From Edaphobacter modestus (GTDB taxonomy: Bacteria; Acidobacteriota; Terriglobia; Terriglobales; Acidobacteriaceae): a stretch of 64,000 nt of DNA. The notes under the pieces are model-generated. The model searched no databases and was not told the origin of the DNA. It saw only the letters and a list, made by a program, of their open reading frames with translations. Below are positions 26,280 to 35,170 of the stretch, piece after piece. The position numbers and the translations under genes were made by a program. Positions within the stretch are counted from its first letter, which is position 1. Each line of letters begins with the position of its first letter. The stretch spans positions 1,612,001 through 1,676,000 of the forward strand of contig NZ_SHKW01000001.1 of assembly GCF_004217555.1 (NCBI RefSeq), given 5' to 3'.

Positions 26280-29200
26280 GCAAGCAGAGCGAGCTCAACT
26301 CCTACATCATGCAGCTTCTGGGCAGGTTGCGGCTGCGTGCTTGGCTGCTGGGTGGCGCTGTACTAACGAGTACGGCACTCCTGACCACGATTACGCTTGT
26401 TCTAATACTCAAACACTATGCCTTCCCCACAACTGCAATTGTTGGAGCGCGATTGGCGCTCTTGCTGGCCTTAATAACCGCTGTAGGTTTCGGCATTATC
26501 GCGCCGTTGCTTCGCCTCACCCCGGCGTTCGCAGTCACCAAAGCAGAGGCCATGCACCCGGCTCTCGATCAACGGCTCAAAACATTTCATGAACGACACC
26601 AGGAAGGTTCGAATCCATTTCTTGAGCTGCTGGCTGCTGATACCCTGGCGCGCACCCAGGATGCCGCACCTTCGTCCTTAGCTTCAGGGCACCGCCTTCT
26701 CGCCCTGACCGGAATTGGGGTGGGATGTCTTGGCACCCTCCTATGGATGATTTGTTTGGTGCCGGGTTCTATGGGCTATGGCGCTGCGCTGCTGTGGACT
26801 GGAGTTCGACAGAACACAACGCCGCCGTACAGCATTTCAGTCAGTCCAGGCGATGTAACCGTCCGCCGTAACAGCGACCAGCTTATTACGGCGCGCGTTG
26901 TTGGTTTACATCCCGAAAAAGTCCAGATGTTTGCTCATTATCAGAGCACTAACATATGGGAACCCGTGACAATGCAGACTCAGCCCGATCAAGGGGGCGC
27001 AACAAATTACCAGTTCGTGCTTGCCGGCTTGCCTGAAAGTGTCGAGTACTACGTAAAGGCAGGGCCGTTAGTCTCACAACACTACAAAGTGCGAGTCGTG
27101 GACCTTCCCTCAGTAAAGGCGATTCAAGTCACCTACCGCTACCCACAGTGGACAGGCCTGAAATCCACCATACAGAAACAAGCCGGTGATCTAAGAGCGA
27201 TCGAAGGGACCGATGCGTCGATTGAAGTAGAGATGGATAAGCCATTGAGAGATGGCAAATTGGCTCTCGATAACAATAAAGCAATCGTGTTGTCAGGTGG
27301 CGAAGCTAACAAATATAAAGGCACGATTCACATGGATAAGGATGGCGCTTATCACATCGCTGCGATCGAGCAGGGTGAATCCCTGCGTCTTTCAGAGGAC
27401 TACTTCATTGCGACCGATAAAGCGGAGCCGCCGCAAATAAATATCGTGCGTCCCGGTGGGGACTATCGAGCCTCTCCCATTGAAGAAGTAAAGGTCGGTA
27501 TTGAGGCGGCAGGTCAATTTGGCCTAAACGATGTTCGTCTGCACTATTCCGTAAACGGTGGCCCCAACCAGGAACTCAACATACTAAAAGCACGCGGCGC
27601 AAAAAGCACTGAAGGTTCACACACCTTCCGTCTCGAAGAGTTCAATCTGGTACCTGGCGACCTAGTGAGCCTGTATGCCACAGCGAAAGATGGCCATTCG
27701 GAAGCGCGAACGAATATTAGTTTCATCCAGGTCGATCCCTTCGAACGAGAGTTTTCCCAGTCACAGCAGGGTGGCGGGGGTGGCGGCGGCGGAGGCAATG
27801 GACAGAATAACCAGGCCGATTTGTCTAAGCGCGAAAAAGAGCTGATCGCAGCAACGTGGAGACAGCAGAACGAGAAGGCCTCTCGTCCGAAGGATGCTGA
27901 AGGGACGGGCCAGTTTCTCTCCGATGCGCAACAGAAATTACGCGATCAGGTTCTGGCGATCTCCACGCGCATGCAAAGCCGTGACCTCTCTGAGGCGAAC
28001 GAGGAGTTGAGCGGCTTCGAAAAGGATATGCAGGTGGCCGCGGAGGCGATGGCTCCGTCGGCGGAGAAGCTGAAGGGAATGCATTGGCAGGACGCTCTTC
28101 CCTTCGAGCAGAAAGCGCTGCAGGCGTTATTGCGTGCGGAAGCGACATTCCGGAAGATTCAGGTCGCTTTTGGCCAACAGGGAGGAGGGGGAGGAGGGGC
28201 TGGTTCTGCTGGACGCGACCTCGCAAGCCTCTTTGATTTGGAACTCGACACAGAAAAAAACCAGTATGAGACAGCGCAAAATACTTCCCCCGCCGAGCAG
28301 CAACAGAAGGATATAGAAGATGTGCTGGCAAAACTCGACGCCCTGGCGAAACGGCAGGAAGAGCTTTCCAGGCAGCAACAAAATCCGCAGCAGGGCTTCC
28401 AGCAGCGCTGGCAACAGGAGATGCTACGGCGCGAGGCTGAACAATTACAGCGTCAGATGGAACAGCTGGCCCGGAACAACGGTCAAGGCCAACAGAACAA
28501 AGAAGCGCAATCCGGACAGAGCACTGAGGGAGGATCCTCAAGCCAAAATGGTTCGCAACAGTCTCGAAATTCTTCGTCCGGCAACTCTTCTTCTCAGGCT
28601 AGTGGAAATCTTCGTGACCAGAGGATCGAACAGGCGCTGAGTCGTTTACGACAAGCCGGCGATGCGATGAAGCGGGGCAGTGGAGCCCAGGAAAATTCTG
28701 AGTCCGCCCAACAAGCCTCTGAGCGACTTGAGGAAGCAAAGAATCTGCTTGGAGGCGTCCGACAACAGCTTTCCTCTGCCAAACTAGGTTCTCTCTCTCA
28801 AGAGGCGGACCGCCTCGCGCAAGAGGAGCGCGCCCAGATTGATCGGATCAACAAATTCGCCTCGCGGACAGGGGAAACCAATCCTGTCGACCGCGATAGC
28901 ATGATGGCACGTTCTCGAGAGCGCAACCAGTTGGCCGGAGAACGGCAACAGCTCTCCGACGATCTCTCCAGGCTCCAGACAAATATCCGCGACTCTGCGC
29001 GCACGATGGCTCCCAATCAGCCAGGGGTAGCTCAGAAGCTGAGGGAAGCACTGACCGAGATGGACCAATCCGATCTCGACAACCACGTACAGAGAACCGC
29101 TGACTGGCTGCGTCGAGGGATCAATCCAAACTCCAATGGAACTGAATCCAATATTGCGCAGGGACTTCAAAAATTAAGCCAGCAGCTTCGGGATGCGCAA

Positions 29201-29956
29201 AAGCAAATGGGACAAGGAAACCCTGGAAGAGAGAGCGATCCATCTTCGCTGGATCAGACAGCGGCGCTCAATCAGATCAGACGTTTGCGAGGACAGCTCG
29301 AAGCGATGGCCGCTAAAAACGGAACTCCAGGATCGAATCCTCAAAGAAATCAACAGGGGCCTACCGCAGAACGTCGTAATCTTCAACCCGGAACCCAGGG
29401 TCGGAATCCTGGTTCAGGATCGTCAAACCTCGGCTCGCAGAATGATCAACGGCAGCAAGCCGGCCTCGGCCAGCAAGGAAACGACCGCCCAGGATCGACA
29501 GGCAGCGCAAACGGGGAGATACGCACGGGCGGAGGAAACGATGGCGTAGCCTGGGGCAACATAAATACCGGAGGCAATAGCTACGCTCCCGGGACCCGGC
29601 GCCCGGTTCCACTGGATGCCTCCGGCAATCCGCGTGATAACGAGTACACGTATGAGCAACAGATGCGTCAGCTGAATCAACTCGGCCGGATGGTGCGGAA
29701 TGACCCCAATGTCTCGAAAGAAATTCGAGATTTGACGAGGCAGATGCAAACGCTGGATCCCCGTCGTTTTCCCGGTAACCCAGAGATTGTTGAACACATG
29801 CAGCAGGAGATGCTCGACTCCATTGACCGCATCGAACTTCAGCTAAGTCGAGCCGGCTCGGCCACCGAAGCCCGTGCTGGAAAGCCCGATGCCGTTCCCT
29901 CCGGATACGAAGAGTCTGTGGCGGATTATTACCGCCGATTGAGTAAAACTCACTGA
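26276..29956 (+). CDS. DUF4175-like giant membrane protein, Gln-rich coiled coil
   Basis: 1226 residues; the ATG at 26276 overlaps the preceding stop and sits behind GGGAGGA. Three N-terminal hydrophobic helices (about 15-40, 55-80, 140-165), then a periplasmic beta-rich segment (PPYSISVSPGDVTVRRNSDQ) with Ig-like repeats. From about residue 500 the chain becomes low-complexity: a poly-Gly stretch, then a long Gln/Asn/Ser-rich coiled coil (KRQEELSRQQQN, QLQRQMEQLARN). It ends with a compact helical region (EESVADYYRRLS). DUF4175 proteins close many MoxR-vWA operons in Bacteroidetes-like and acidobacterial genomes; their role is unknown. Confidence 0.85.
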   Translation: MSKQSELNSYIMQLLGRLRLRAWLLGGAVLTSTALLTTITLVLILKHYAFPTTAIVGARLALLLALITAVGFGIIAPLLRLTPAFAVTKAEAMHPALDQRLKTFHERHQEGSNPFLELLAADTLARTQDAAPSSLASGHRLLALTGIGVGCLGTLLWMICLVPGSMGYGAALLWTGVRQNTTPPYSISVSPGDVTVRRNSDQLITARVVGLHPEKVQMFAHYQSTNIWEPVTMQTQPDQGGATNYQFVLAGLPESVEYYVKAGPLVSQHYKVRVVDLPSVKAIQVTYRYPQWTGLKSTIQKQAGDLRAIEGTDASIEVEMDKPLRDGKLALDNNKAIVLSGGEANKYKGTIHMDKDGAYHIAAIEQGESLRLSEDYFIATDKAEPPQINIVRPGGDYRASPIEEVKVGIEAAGQFGLNDVRLHYSVNGGPNQELNILKARGAKSTEGSHTFRLEEFNLVPGDLVSLYATAKDGHSEARTNISFIQVDPFEREFSQSQQGGGGGGGGGNGQNNQADLSKREKELIAATWRQQNEKASRPKDAEGTGQFLSDAQQKLRDQVLAISTRMQSRDLSEANEELSGFEKDMQVAAEAMAPSAEKLKGMHWQDALPFEQKALQALLRAEATFRKIQVAFGQQGGGGGGAGSAGRDLASLFDLELDTEKNQYETAQNTSPAEQQQKDIEDVLAKLDALAKRQEELSRQQQNPQQGFQQRWQQEMLRREAEQLQRQMEQLARNNGQGQQNKEAQSGQSTEGGSSSQNGSQQSRNSSSGNSSSQASGNLRDQRIEQALSRLRQAGDAMKRGSGAQENSESAQQASERLEEAKNLLGGVRQQLSSAKLGSLSQEADRLAQEERAQIDRINKFASRTGETNPVDRDSMMARSRERNQLAGERQQLSDDLSRLQTNIRDSARTMAPNQPGVAQKLREALTEMDQSDLDNHVQRTADWLRRGINPNSNGTESNIAQGLQKLSQQLRDAQKQMGQGNPGRESDPSSLDQTAALNQIRRLRGQLEAMAAKNGTPGSNPQRNQQGPTAERRNLQPGTQGRNPGSGSSNLGSQNDQRQQAGLGQQGNDRPGSTGSANGEIRTGGGNDGVAWGNINTGGNSYAPGTRRPVPLDASGNPRDNEYTYEQQMRQLNQLGRMVRNDPNVSKEIRDLTRQMQTLDPRRFPGNPEIVEHMQQEMLDSIDRIELQLSRAGSATEARAGKPDAVPSGYEESVADYYRRLSKTH

Positions 29957-30052
29957 CTCGTTACCCCCGCCACAGCATCGCCACCGAGATAGGGCTCTTG
30001 AAATACCAAATCTCCTACCGTCCCCCCGAATCCGCGATAAAATAATCCCATC

Positions 30053-30784
30053 GTGGCGCGTTCCTCCACTCTCCGCAATCTCGCTTGGCTCTGGCTCGCA
30101 GCTACCATTGCGGTCCTGGTCATCGGCTTTCGCCAGGCCATCTTCTTGGCGCCCATGGAAGAGACCATGGGCAATCTGCAGCGCATCTTCTATTACCACC
30201 TCGCGCACGCCATCCTCTCGCTCGTCTTCCCCTACATCAACGTAGCGGCATCGCTGGCCTACCTTTATTGGCGGCATCGCGATCCCCTCAAGGCGCTCAG
30301 CGCCGACGCTCTCGCCGTAGCCTCGGCCGAGGTCACCGTCCTCTACGCGGGCCTCTGCCTCGTGACCGGAATGCTCTGGGGCAAGCCTGCATGGGGAATC
30401 TGGTGGACATGGGACGCCCGCCTCACCACCGAGCTCATCCTCTGGCTCCTCTACGTCAGCTATCTCCTGCTCCGCCGCTTCTCCCCCACCGGCCAGACTG
30501 GCGTTCTCTCCGCTGTCCTCGCCGTCTTCGCTGCGGTAGACGTCCCCATCGTCTTCATGTCTATCCATTGGTGGCGCACACAGCACCCGGCACCTGTCTT
30601 CGGTCCCGACGGCGGCGGCATCGACCCCGGCATGGTCCCCGCGGTTCTCTGGAACCTCGCCGGATGGGCCATGTGGGGACTTCTGCTCATCGGCTTCCGC
30701 TTCGCCCTCGAGCGCCGACGCCAGCTCGCCGAGCAGGAGGCCGCCCTCGTCGCCCTCGAAGCCTCCCTCGAGACCCCTCAATAA
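30053..30784 (+). CDS. ccmC: Haem exporter / cytochrome c assembly protein CcmC
   Basis: 243 residues from a GTG at 30053. Six membrane helices and the haem-handling tryptophan-rich motif WGIWWTWDARLTTELIL are plain. The two conserved histidines of CcmC appear in FYYHLAHAIL and MSIHWWRTQH. CcmC passes haem to CcmE for System I cytochrome c maturation. It is followed 14 bases later by a ccmD-like gene. The cytochromes elsewhere in the window would be clients. Confidence 0.93.
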   Translation: MARSSTLRNLAWLWLAATIAVLVIGFRQAIFLAPMEETMGNLQRIFYYHLAHAILSLVFPYINVAASLAYLYWRHRDPLKALSADALAVASAEVTVLYAGLCLVTGMLWGKPAWGIWWTWDARLTTELILWLLYVSYLLLRRFSPTGQTGVLSAVLAVFAAVDVPIVFMSIHWWRTQHPAPVFGPDGGGIDPGMVPAVLWNLAGWAMWGLLLIGFRFALERRRQLAEQEAALVALEASLETPQ

Positions 30785-30798
30785 CGGAGCCGCACCAC

Positions 30799-30945
30799 AT
30801 GACCTGGCAGACCTTCTTCGACCTCTCCACCATGGCCCACCGCCACCTAGTCTTCGTCTACGGAGGAGTCATCGCCGTGCAGCTGGTCTATATCGGCTGG
30901 ATCGCCCGCAACTGGTCTCGCACCAAACCCTCCACCAATCGCTAG
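30799..30945 (+). CDS. ccmD: CcmD-like small membrane protein
   Basis: 48 residues from the ATG at 30799. It has an N-terminal amphipathic part (MTWQTFFDLSTMAHRH), one membrane helix (LVFVYGGVIAVQLVYIGWIA) and a basic tail. Size, helix and place right after ccmC fit CcmD, which helps release holo-CcmE. A longer frame sharing this stop is an out-of-frame shadow of ccmC. Confidence 0.8.
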   Translation: MTWQTFFDLSTMAHRHLVFVYGGVIAVQLVYIGWIARNWSRTKPSTNR

Positions 30946-31020
30946 CCTGTCCGTTCCACGCGCAGCTACCCTGCCCCAAGCCTGATCCGCTAAGCCTCTC
31001 CCACCCTCATCCCATCGAGG

Positions 31021-31123
31021 TTCTGAGCACATCTCCTCGACCGTCATCCTGATCACATCTCCTCGATCGACATTCTGAACGCACCCCCTCGGCCGTCATT
31101 CTGAGCGAAGCGAAGAATCTCAG
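31021..31123. repeat. Degenerate 26-bp tandem repeats ending in a dispersed repeat
   Basis: Three 26-base units start TTCTGAGCAC, TCCTGATCAC and TTCTGAACGC (31021, 31047, 31073). Each holds a CTCCTCG-like core and ends in a GTCA-like end. A fourth start runs into TTCTGAGCGAAGCGAAGAAT, a phrase I recognise as a dispersed intergenic repeat in acidobacterial genomes. It lies just after ccmD and encodes nothing visible. Confidence 0.75.
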
Positions 31124-31191
31124 TATTCTGCGTGCGCCGCCACGCTCTCAAAAAAGGGTCCATACCCTTCGAACACCCAACTTAAAAAAAT

Positions 31192-31220
31192 CAACGAAGC
31201 TACATGAAGTAGCTTCGTTG
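31192..31220 (-). terminator. Hairpin with T-run, oriented for minus-strand transcripts
   Basis: Perfect 11-bp stem (CAACGAAGCTA / TAGCTTCGTTG) with a 7-base loop. On the minus strand the hairpin is followed at once by ATTTTTTT, the form of a Rho-independent terminator. No minus-strand gene is seen to its right before the YncE-like gene on the plus strand, so either it ends an antisense or small RNA or its stem serves plus-strand transcription. Confidence 0.65.
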
Positions 31221-31383
31221 TCCGAGAAGGATTTACAGACGATGCAAGAGCTCCCCATCTGGCAACTCTTCACATCAAATGCGTAGACACACTTTCTGAA
31301 CGAAAGGTTTCGCATTTCGAAATCTTTTTTTTCAACTGCCCGTAACTTGCGACACCCCGATTCCGACCGATAGACTCGCTCCA

Positions 31384-32655
31384 GTGCCGAAATCCCGCCA
31401 TACCCTGCGAGACTGCTCGCTCGCCCTGCTCTGTCTTGCGCTGATTCTGCCCCTTGGGTGCCGCCGCAGCAGCTTTCCCGATGTTCCCGCGGGCTATCGC
31501 GAGTTCGCCTACGTCACCAACGGAAACTCCAACACCGTCAGCGTCCTCGACCTCGTCAACCTGCGCACCGACCGAACCCTGCGGGTTGGCGAGAACCCCA
31601 CCGGAATCGCCGCAAATCCGGTGCACAACGAAATCTACGCCGTCAACACCCGCTCCGGAACCGTCACCGTCATCGACGCCGCGAGCAACACCGTCGTCGC
31701 CACCATCGGAGTTCATCGGCAGCCCTATTTCATCAGCGTCGACTCCGCGGGAGGCCGCGCCTACGTCGCCAACTCCGGCTCCAACTCCGTCAGCGTCATC
31801 GATCTCGATCACCGCCGCGAGATCGCCGTCGTCGGTACCGGCGAGCAGCCGGGCCTCGCGCGCATCTCTCCCGACATGCGGTCCCTCGTCGTCTCCAACC
31901 GCAAATCCGGCAGCGTCTCCATCTACTCTGCCGTTCCCTACACCTCTCCCCTCGTCTCGCGGCAGGACTCCCCGGAATCGCCCCAGTCCTCCCCGCAGGA
32001 GGCAAAACCCGGCCCGCCTCTCAAGCTCCGTGCCGCCTTTCCCGGCTGCCCCGGCGCTACCGATGTCGCTATACTTCCGGATTCCTCCAAGGCCTTCATC
32101 GCCTGCTCCGGCGGTCATCAGATCATGGTCATCAGCCTGGCCGCGGCACCCGGCTCCTGGCAGGCCCGGCAGGACCCCGCCGCCACCTCCGACCACCTCC
32201 TCACCATGCTCGTAGTCGGCCGGACCCCGGTCCATCTCGCCCTCAAGCCGGATGGAGGAGAGATCTTCGTCTCCAACTTCGACTCCGACTCCATCTCCGA
32301 GATCGACACCTGGAACAACCAGGTCCTCGGAACCTACATGATCGGCAACAAGCCAGTCCACGGCATCATCACCCGCGACAACTCCACCCTCTGGGTCGCC
32401 GACTTCGGCTCCGATCTCATCAGCATCTACAGCATCGACGACGGCCGGCTCGTCACCACCGTCCACACCGGATCCGCACCCGATGCCCTCGCCTTCTCCG
32501 CGGATGAGCATCTCCTGCTCGCCATCGACGCTCACTCCGGCGACGTCTCCGTCATCCGAACCCAGGGCAAACAGGGAGCTGCCCTCTTCACCCTCCTGCC
32601 CGCAGGCTCCTCTCCCAATGCCATCGCGATCAAAGCGATTCAGCCGGTCCGGTAA
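31384..32655 (+). CDS. YncE-like beta-propeller lipoprotein
   Basis: 423 residues from a GTG at 31384. Lipoprotein signal ends in LPLGC (about residue 26). Repeated YVTNGNSNTVSVLDL, YAVNTRSGTVTVIDA, YVANSGSNSVSVIDL and FVSNFDSDSISEIDT blades form a seven-bladed-type propeller as in YncE/SMP-30-like surface proteins. No enzyme motif is seen; the family is thought to bind DNA or other ligands, or to act as a scaffold. A proline-rich insert (about 190-225) interrupts the blades. High GC third positions leave long shadow frames on both strands. Confidence 0.88.
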   Translation: MPKSRHTLRDCSLALLCLALILPLGCRRSSFPDVPAGYREFAYVTNGNSNTVSVLDLVNLRTDRTLRVGENPTGIAANPVHNEIYAVNTRSGTVTVIDAASNTVVATIGVHRQPYFISVDSAGGRAYVANSGSNSVSVIDLDHRREIAVVGTGEQPGLARISPDMRSLVVSNRKSGSVSIYSAVPYTSPLVSRQDSPESPQSSPQEAKPGPPLKLRAAFPGCPGATDVAILPDSSKAFIACSGGHQIMVISLAAAPGSWQARQDPAATSDHLLTMLVVGRTPVHLALKPDGGEIFVSNFDSDSISEIDTWNNQVLGTYMIGNKPVHGIITRDNSTLWVADFGSDLISIYSIDDGRLVTTVHTGSAPDALAFSADEHLLLAIDAHSGDVSVIRTQGKQGAALFTLLPAGSSPNAIAIKAIQPVR

Positions 32656-32992
32656 ACAGGTCCGGCAACTCTTCCCTGACGCCATAAAATTGGCCCTCCT
32701 GTAGCCGAAGGGCCCAGCCCTTCCTCCCGCGTCGCCTCCAGGGTCTAAAACCTGTCAAGTCAGTTTGCTGCAACTCACACAAAAACCAACAGATAAATGT
32801 GCCGATGAGTTTCCCCTCAGTCGCTATACTGAGATCAGACAAAAACTAGAATGTCCCCGAAAACGCGGCAGACTTTTCCCCTTTAGAATCAATACTTTGA
32901 CGCCTAACTCATTTATTTCCAATATTTTGCCCTGTTGAAAACGCACAAACTATTGAAAATAAAAGGCTAATAAGATTTACACCTGGGGGGTA
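32656..32992. other. Intergenic, no gene recognised
   Basis: Convergent gap between the propeller gene and the phosphatase gene. A weak inverted repeat (GGCCCT...AGGGCC near 32692-32715) could help terminate the propeller transcript but has no T-run. The AT-rich part (32870-32985) holds no recognisable gene. Confidence 0.5.
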
Positions 32993-35170
32993 CTACACCT
33001 GTCGTGCGAGGACCAGCGTAATGTCGTCCGGCTGCTCCTCGGCACCGATCCACGCATCGAGTGCCTGCATCACCTGGCTTGAGATCACGTGCAACGGCTG
33101 GTCGCGGTACCTGCGCACAACCTCCATCATCCGTTCTTCTCCGAACTCTCCAAAGTCGTTCTCCGGCTCCGTCACGCCGTCCGAATAACCGACCAGGATG
33201 TCGCCCGGACGCATCTGGAAGCGGTCTTCCTCGTACTGCATTCCGTCCATCAGCCCCACGACGGTGCCTCCCCGGTCCAGCCGGCGCACTACGCCGTCCT
33301 GCCCCAGCACCAGCGGTGGAAGCTGACCTGCATTCGAGTAGGTCATCATCGCCGAGCGCGCATCGTAGTGCGCCAGAAACAGCGTCGCGTACTTCTCCGG
33401 CTGCGTGCTGCGATAGAGATGACGGTTCAGCAGCGACAGAATCCGGCCGGGAGACTGGAACAGCTCGTCGCAGTCGCTTCCAAGCTCGTCGCGGTTTGAC
33501 AGCAGGCCCGCAAGCGCCGACTCGCTGTACACCAGCTCCTCGCTGGCGAAACGGTAGGCTCGCACCGCTGAGTGCAGCGTCGCCATCAGCAGCGCGGCGG
33601 AGATTCCCTTCCCGCTGATGTCGCCGATCGCGATTCCAACTCCGGTCTCGTTCCGGCTCACGTGCCCGTTATGCGCAGCTTCGTGAAACACGAGGAAGTC
33701 ATAGTAATCCCCGCTCACCGAGCGGGCCGGGCGGCAGACTCCATGCAGCTCGAGCGTTGGCAGATTCGTAACCTGGCGCGGAAACAGGTTTGCCTGAACC
33801 TCCTGCGCGATGGTGAGCTCGTTCTGCAGCCGTTCCTTCTCCTTCTGTTCCTGGAGCAGGCGCTGCAGCGAGCCCGTCATCTTGTTGAACGAGCGGCTCA
33901 GCTCGGCAAGCTGATCCTCACGCGTCACCCCGATCCTGTGGCTGAACTCGCCCTGATCGATCTTCTGAGTCGCATGGTAGAGGTCCGCGACCGACGCCGT
34001 CATCGTCTTGCTCAGCCGGATCGCCATCACCAGCGCCAGCAGCTCGATCAGCGCGAAGAAGACGCAAAGCGCGATCAGGCCGATGCGATAGGCATCCGGG
34101 AACAATCCCCCCAGCGATGCGCCGAACAGCTGGTTGTAAAGCAGGGAGGGACGCGAGTCGACGTTTACCAGAACATTGTCTCGTTCCCCCGTCCCCCAGT
34201 CGGTCATGCCGAGTGTCGACAGAAAGCGGACCTGGATGTCGGCAAGGTTCGCGCCCGGAGCCTGCATGCCTCCCGAGATCGAGGCCTCTCGCCGCCGCCC
34301 CAGACGCTCTCCCACTGCCGTCCTGCCGTTCGCATCGGGAGAGTTCGCCGGCTGCTTCGCGGAAGGATCGCTTCCCAGTCTCTCGGCAAAGAGCTGCGCA
34401 TGGCCCAGCCCGCCGGCGATCATGTCCATCACCTGCTTGTCCACGATCAGGCTGGTCACCAGGCTCAACAGACGGCCATCGTTCATCCTGTGCTGGTTGA
34501 CCACCGTCAGATAGAGATCGCCCCCGTCCAGCACCAGGCCGTTGAACTGTCCGTTCCTGAGCTCCGCTGCCCACGGCGGCAGCCCCATGGGAGTTTTGCC
34601 TTTATTGGCTCCTTGCACCATGGGAGCTCCGTTGATGTAGGTCAAGCTCTCCCGGTGCAGCCGCCTGCGCGGAGCATCGAGTCCACCGCTCAGCTCGGCA
34701 CTGTTCAAAGCTGCAGGCGGAATCTGACTGCCCTGCAGAAGGCGTGCTGCCAGTTCGACACGATGCGCATTGTCGCTGCTCATCTGCGCCAGTTCTTCCT
34801 GGATGCGGGAGTCCACCAGATGAATCGCAAACTGACCCGCCGCGACATAGGCCGAGATCAGCACGAGCGTGAGAAACAGGATCACCGGAGCCAGGCCGAT
34901 CAGCAGGTAAGTAATCACCAGCTTGTTGCGAAGGCTCCACAGCATCCGTCGCCGCACAATGCGTACCAGCAACGGCAGCGCCGTCGCCGCCAGCGCGATT
35001 CCCACCAGCAGCTGCACCAGCGCGAAGAAAGCACCGGTTCCGCCCGGAAATCTCCTCAGGAGAAAGAGGAGGCAAAACCAGACCGCCAGCCAGAATACCG
35101 CTCCGGGAAGTCCCGTCGGAGGCTTCCTGCCCATCCATTTCGGCCATCGGTTTTCCTTAGCGGTCTGCAT
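32993..35170 (-). CDS. Membrane SpoIIE/PP2C-type phosphatase with HAMP (RsbU-like)
   Basis: 725 residues. Membrane helices near 25-75 and 105-130 flank a short loop, then an extracytoplasmic sensor domain and a further helix (IGLIALCVFFALIELLALVM). A HAMP linker (MTASVADLYHATQKIDQGEF), a coiled coil and a PP2C-SpoIIE phosphatase follow, with SVSGDYYDF, IAIGDISGKGISAALLMA, GILVGYSDGVTE-like metal-binding Asp residues, and PDDITLVLARQV at the end. It probably dephosphorylates an anti-sigma-antagonist in response to an outside signal. ATG at 35170 overlaps the end of the yihY gene by 14 bases. Confidence 0.9.
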   Translation of the reverse strand: MQTAKENRWPKWMGRKPPTGLPGAVFWLAVWFCLLFLLRRFPGGTGAFFALVQLLVGIALAATALPLLVRIVRRRMLWSLRNKLVITYLLIGLAPVILFLTLVLISAYVAAGQFAIHLVDSRIQEELAQMSSDNAHRVELAARLLQGSQIPPAALNSAELSGGLDAPRRRLHRESLTYINGAPMVQGANKGKTPMGLPPWAAELRNGQFNGLVLDGGDLYLTVVNQHRMNDGRLLSLVTSLIVDKQVMDMIAGGLGHAQLFAERLGSDPSAKQPANSPDANGRTAVGERLGRRREASISGGMQAPGANLADIQVRFLSTLGMTDWGTGERDNVLVNVDSRPSLLYNQLFGASLGGLFPDAYRIGLIALCVFFALIELLALVMAIRLSKTMTASVADLYHATQKIDQGEFSHRIGVTREDQLAELSRSFNKMTGSLQRLLQEQKEKERLQNELTIAQEVQANLFPRQVTNLPTLELHGVCRPARSVSGDYYDFLVFHEAAHNGHVSRNETGVGIAIGDISGKGISAALLMATLHSAVRAYRFASEELVYSESALAGLLSNRDELGSDCDELFQSPGRILSLLNRHLYRSTQPEKYATLFLAHYDARSAMMTYSNAGQLPPLVLGQDGVVRRLDRGGTVVGLMDGMQYEEDRFQMRPGDILVGYSDGVTEPENDFGEFGEERMMEVVRRYRDQPLHVISSQVMQALDAWIGAEEQPDDITLVLARQV

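Noticed and set aside
29843-30781. 312-codon minus-strand frame opposite ccmC
   Set aside because: Shadow of ccmC; Glu/Gly/Asp-rich without domain, and ccmC motifs are unmistakable.
30085-30945. 286-codon frame running through ccmC into the ccmD-like gene
   Set aside because: Its first ~235 codons are a frame-shifted reading of ccmC; only the last 48 codons, from the ATG at 30799, look real.
31458-32507. 349-codon Arg/His-rich frame inside the YncE gene
   Set aside because: Out-of-frame shadow on the same strand; no signals and biased composition.
31270-32685. 471-codon minus-strand frame opposite the YncE gene
   Set aside because: It mirrors a high-GC coding strand, with repeated Gly/Asp/Val strings, no start signal and no domain; the plus-strand protein has a clear lipoprotein signal and propeller repeats.
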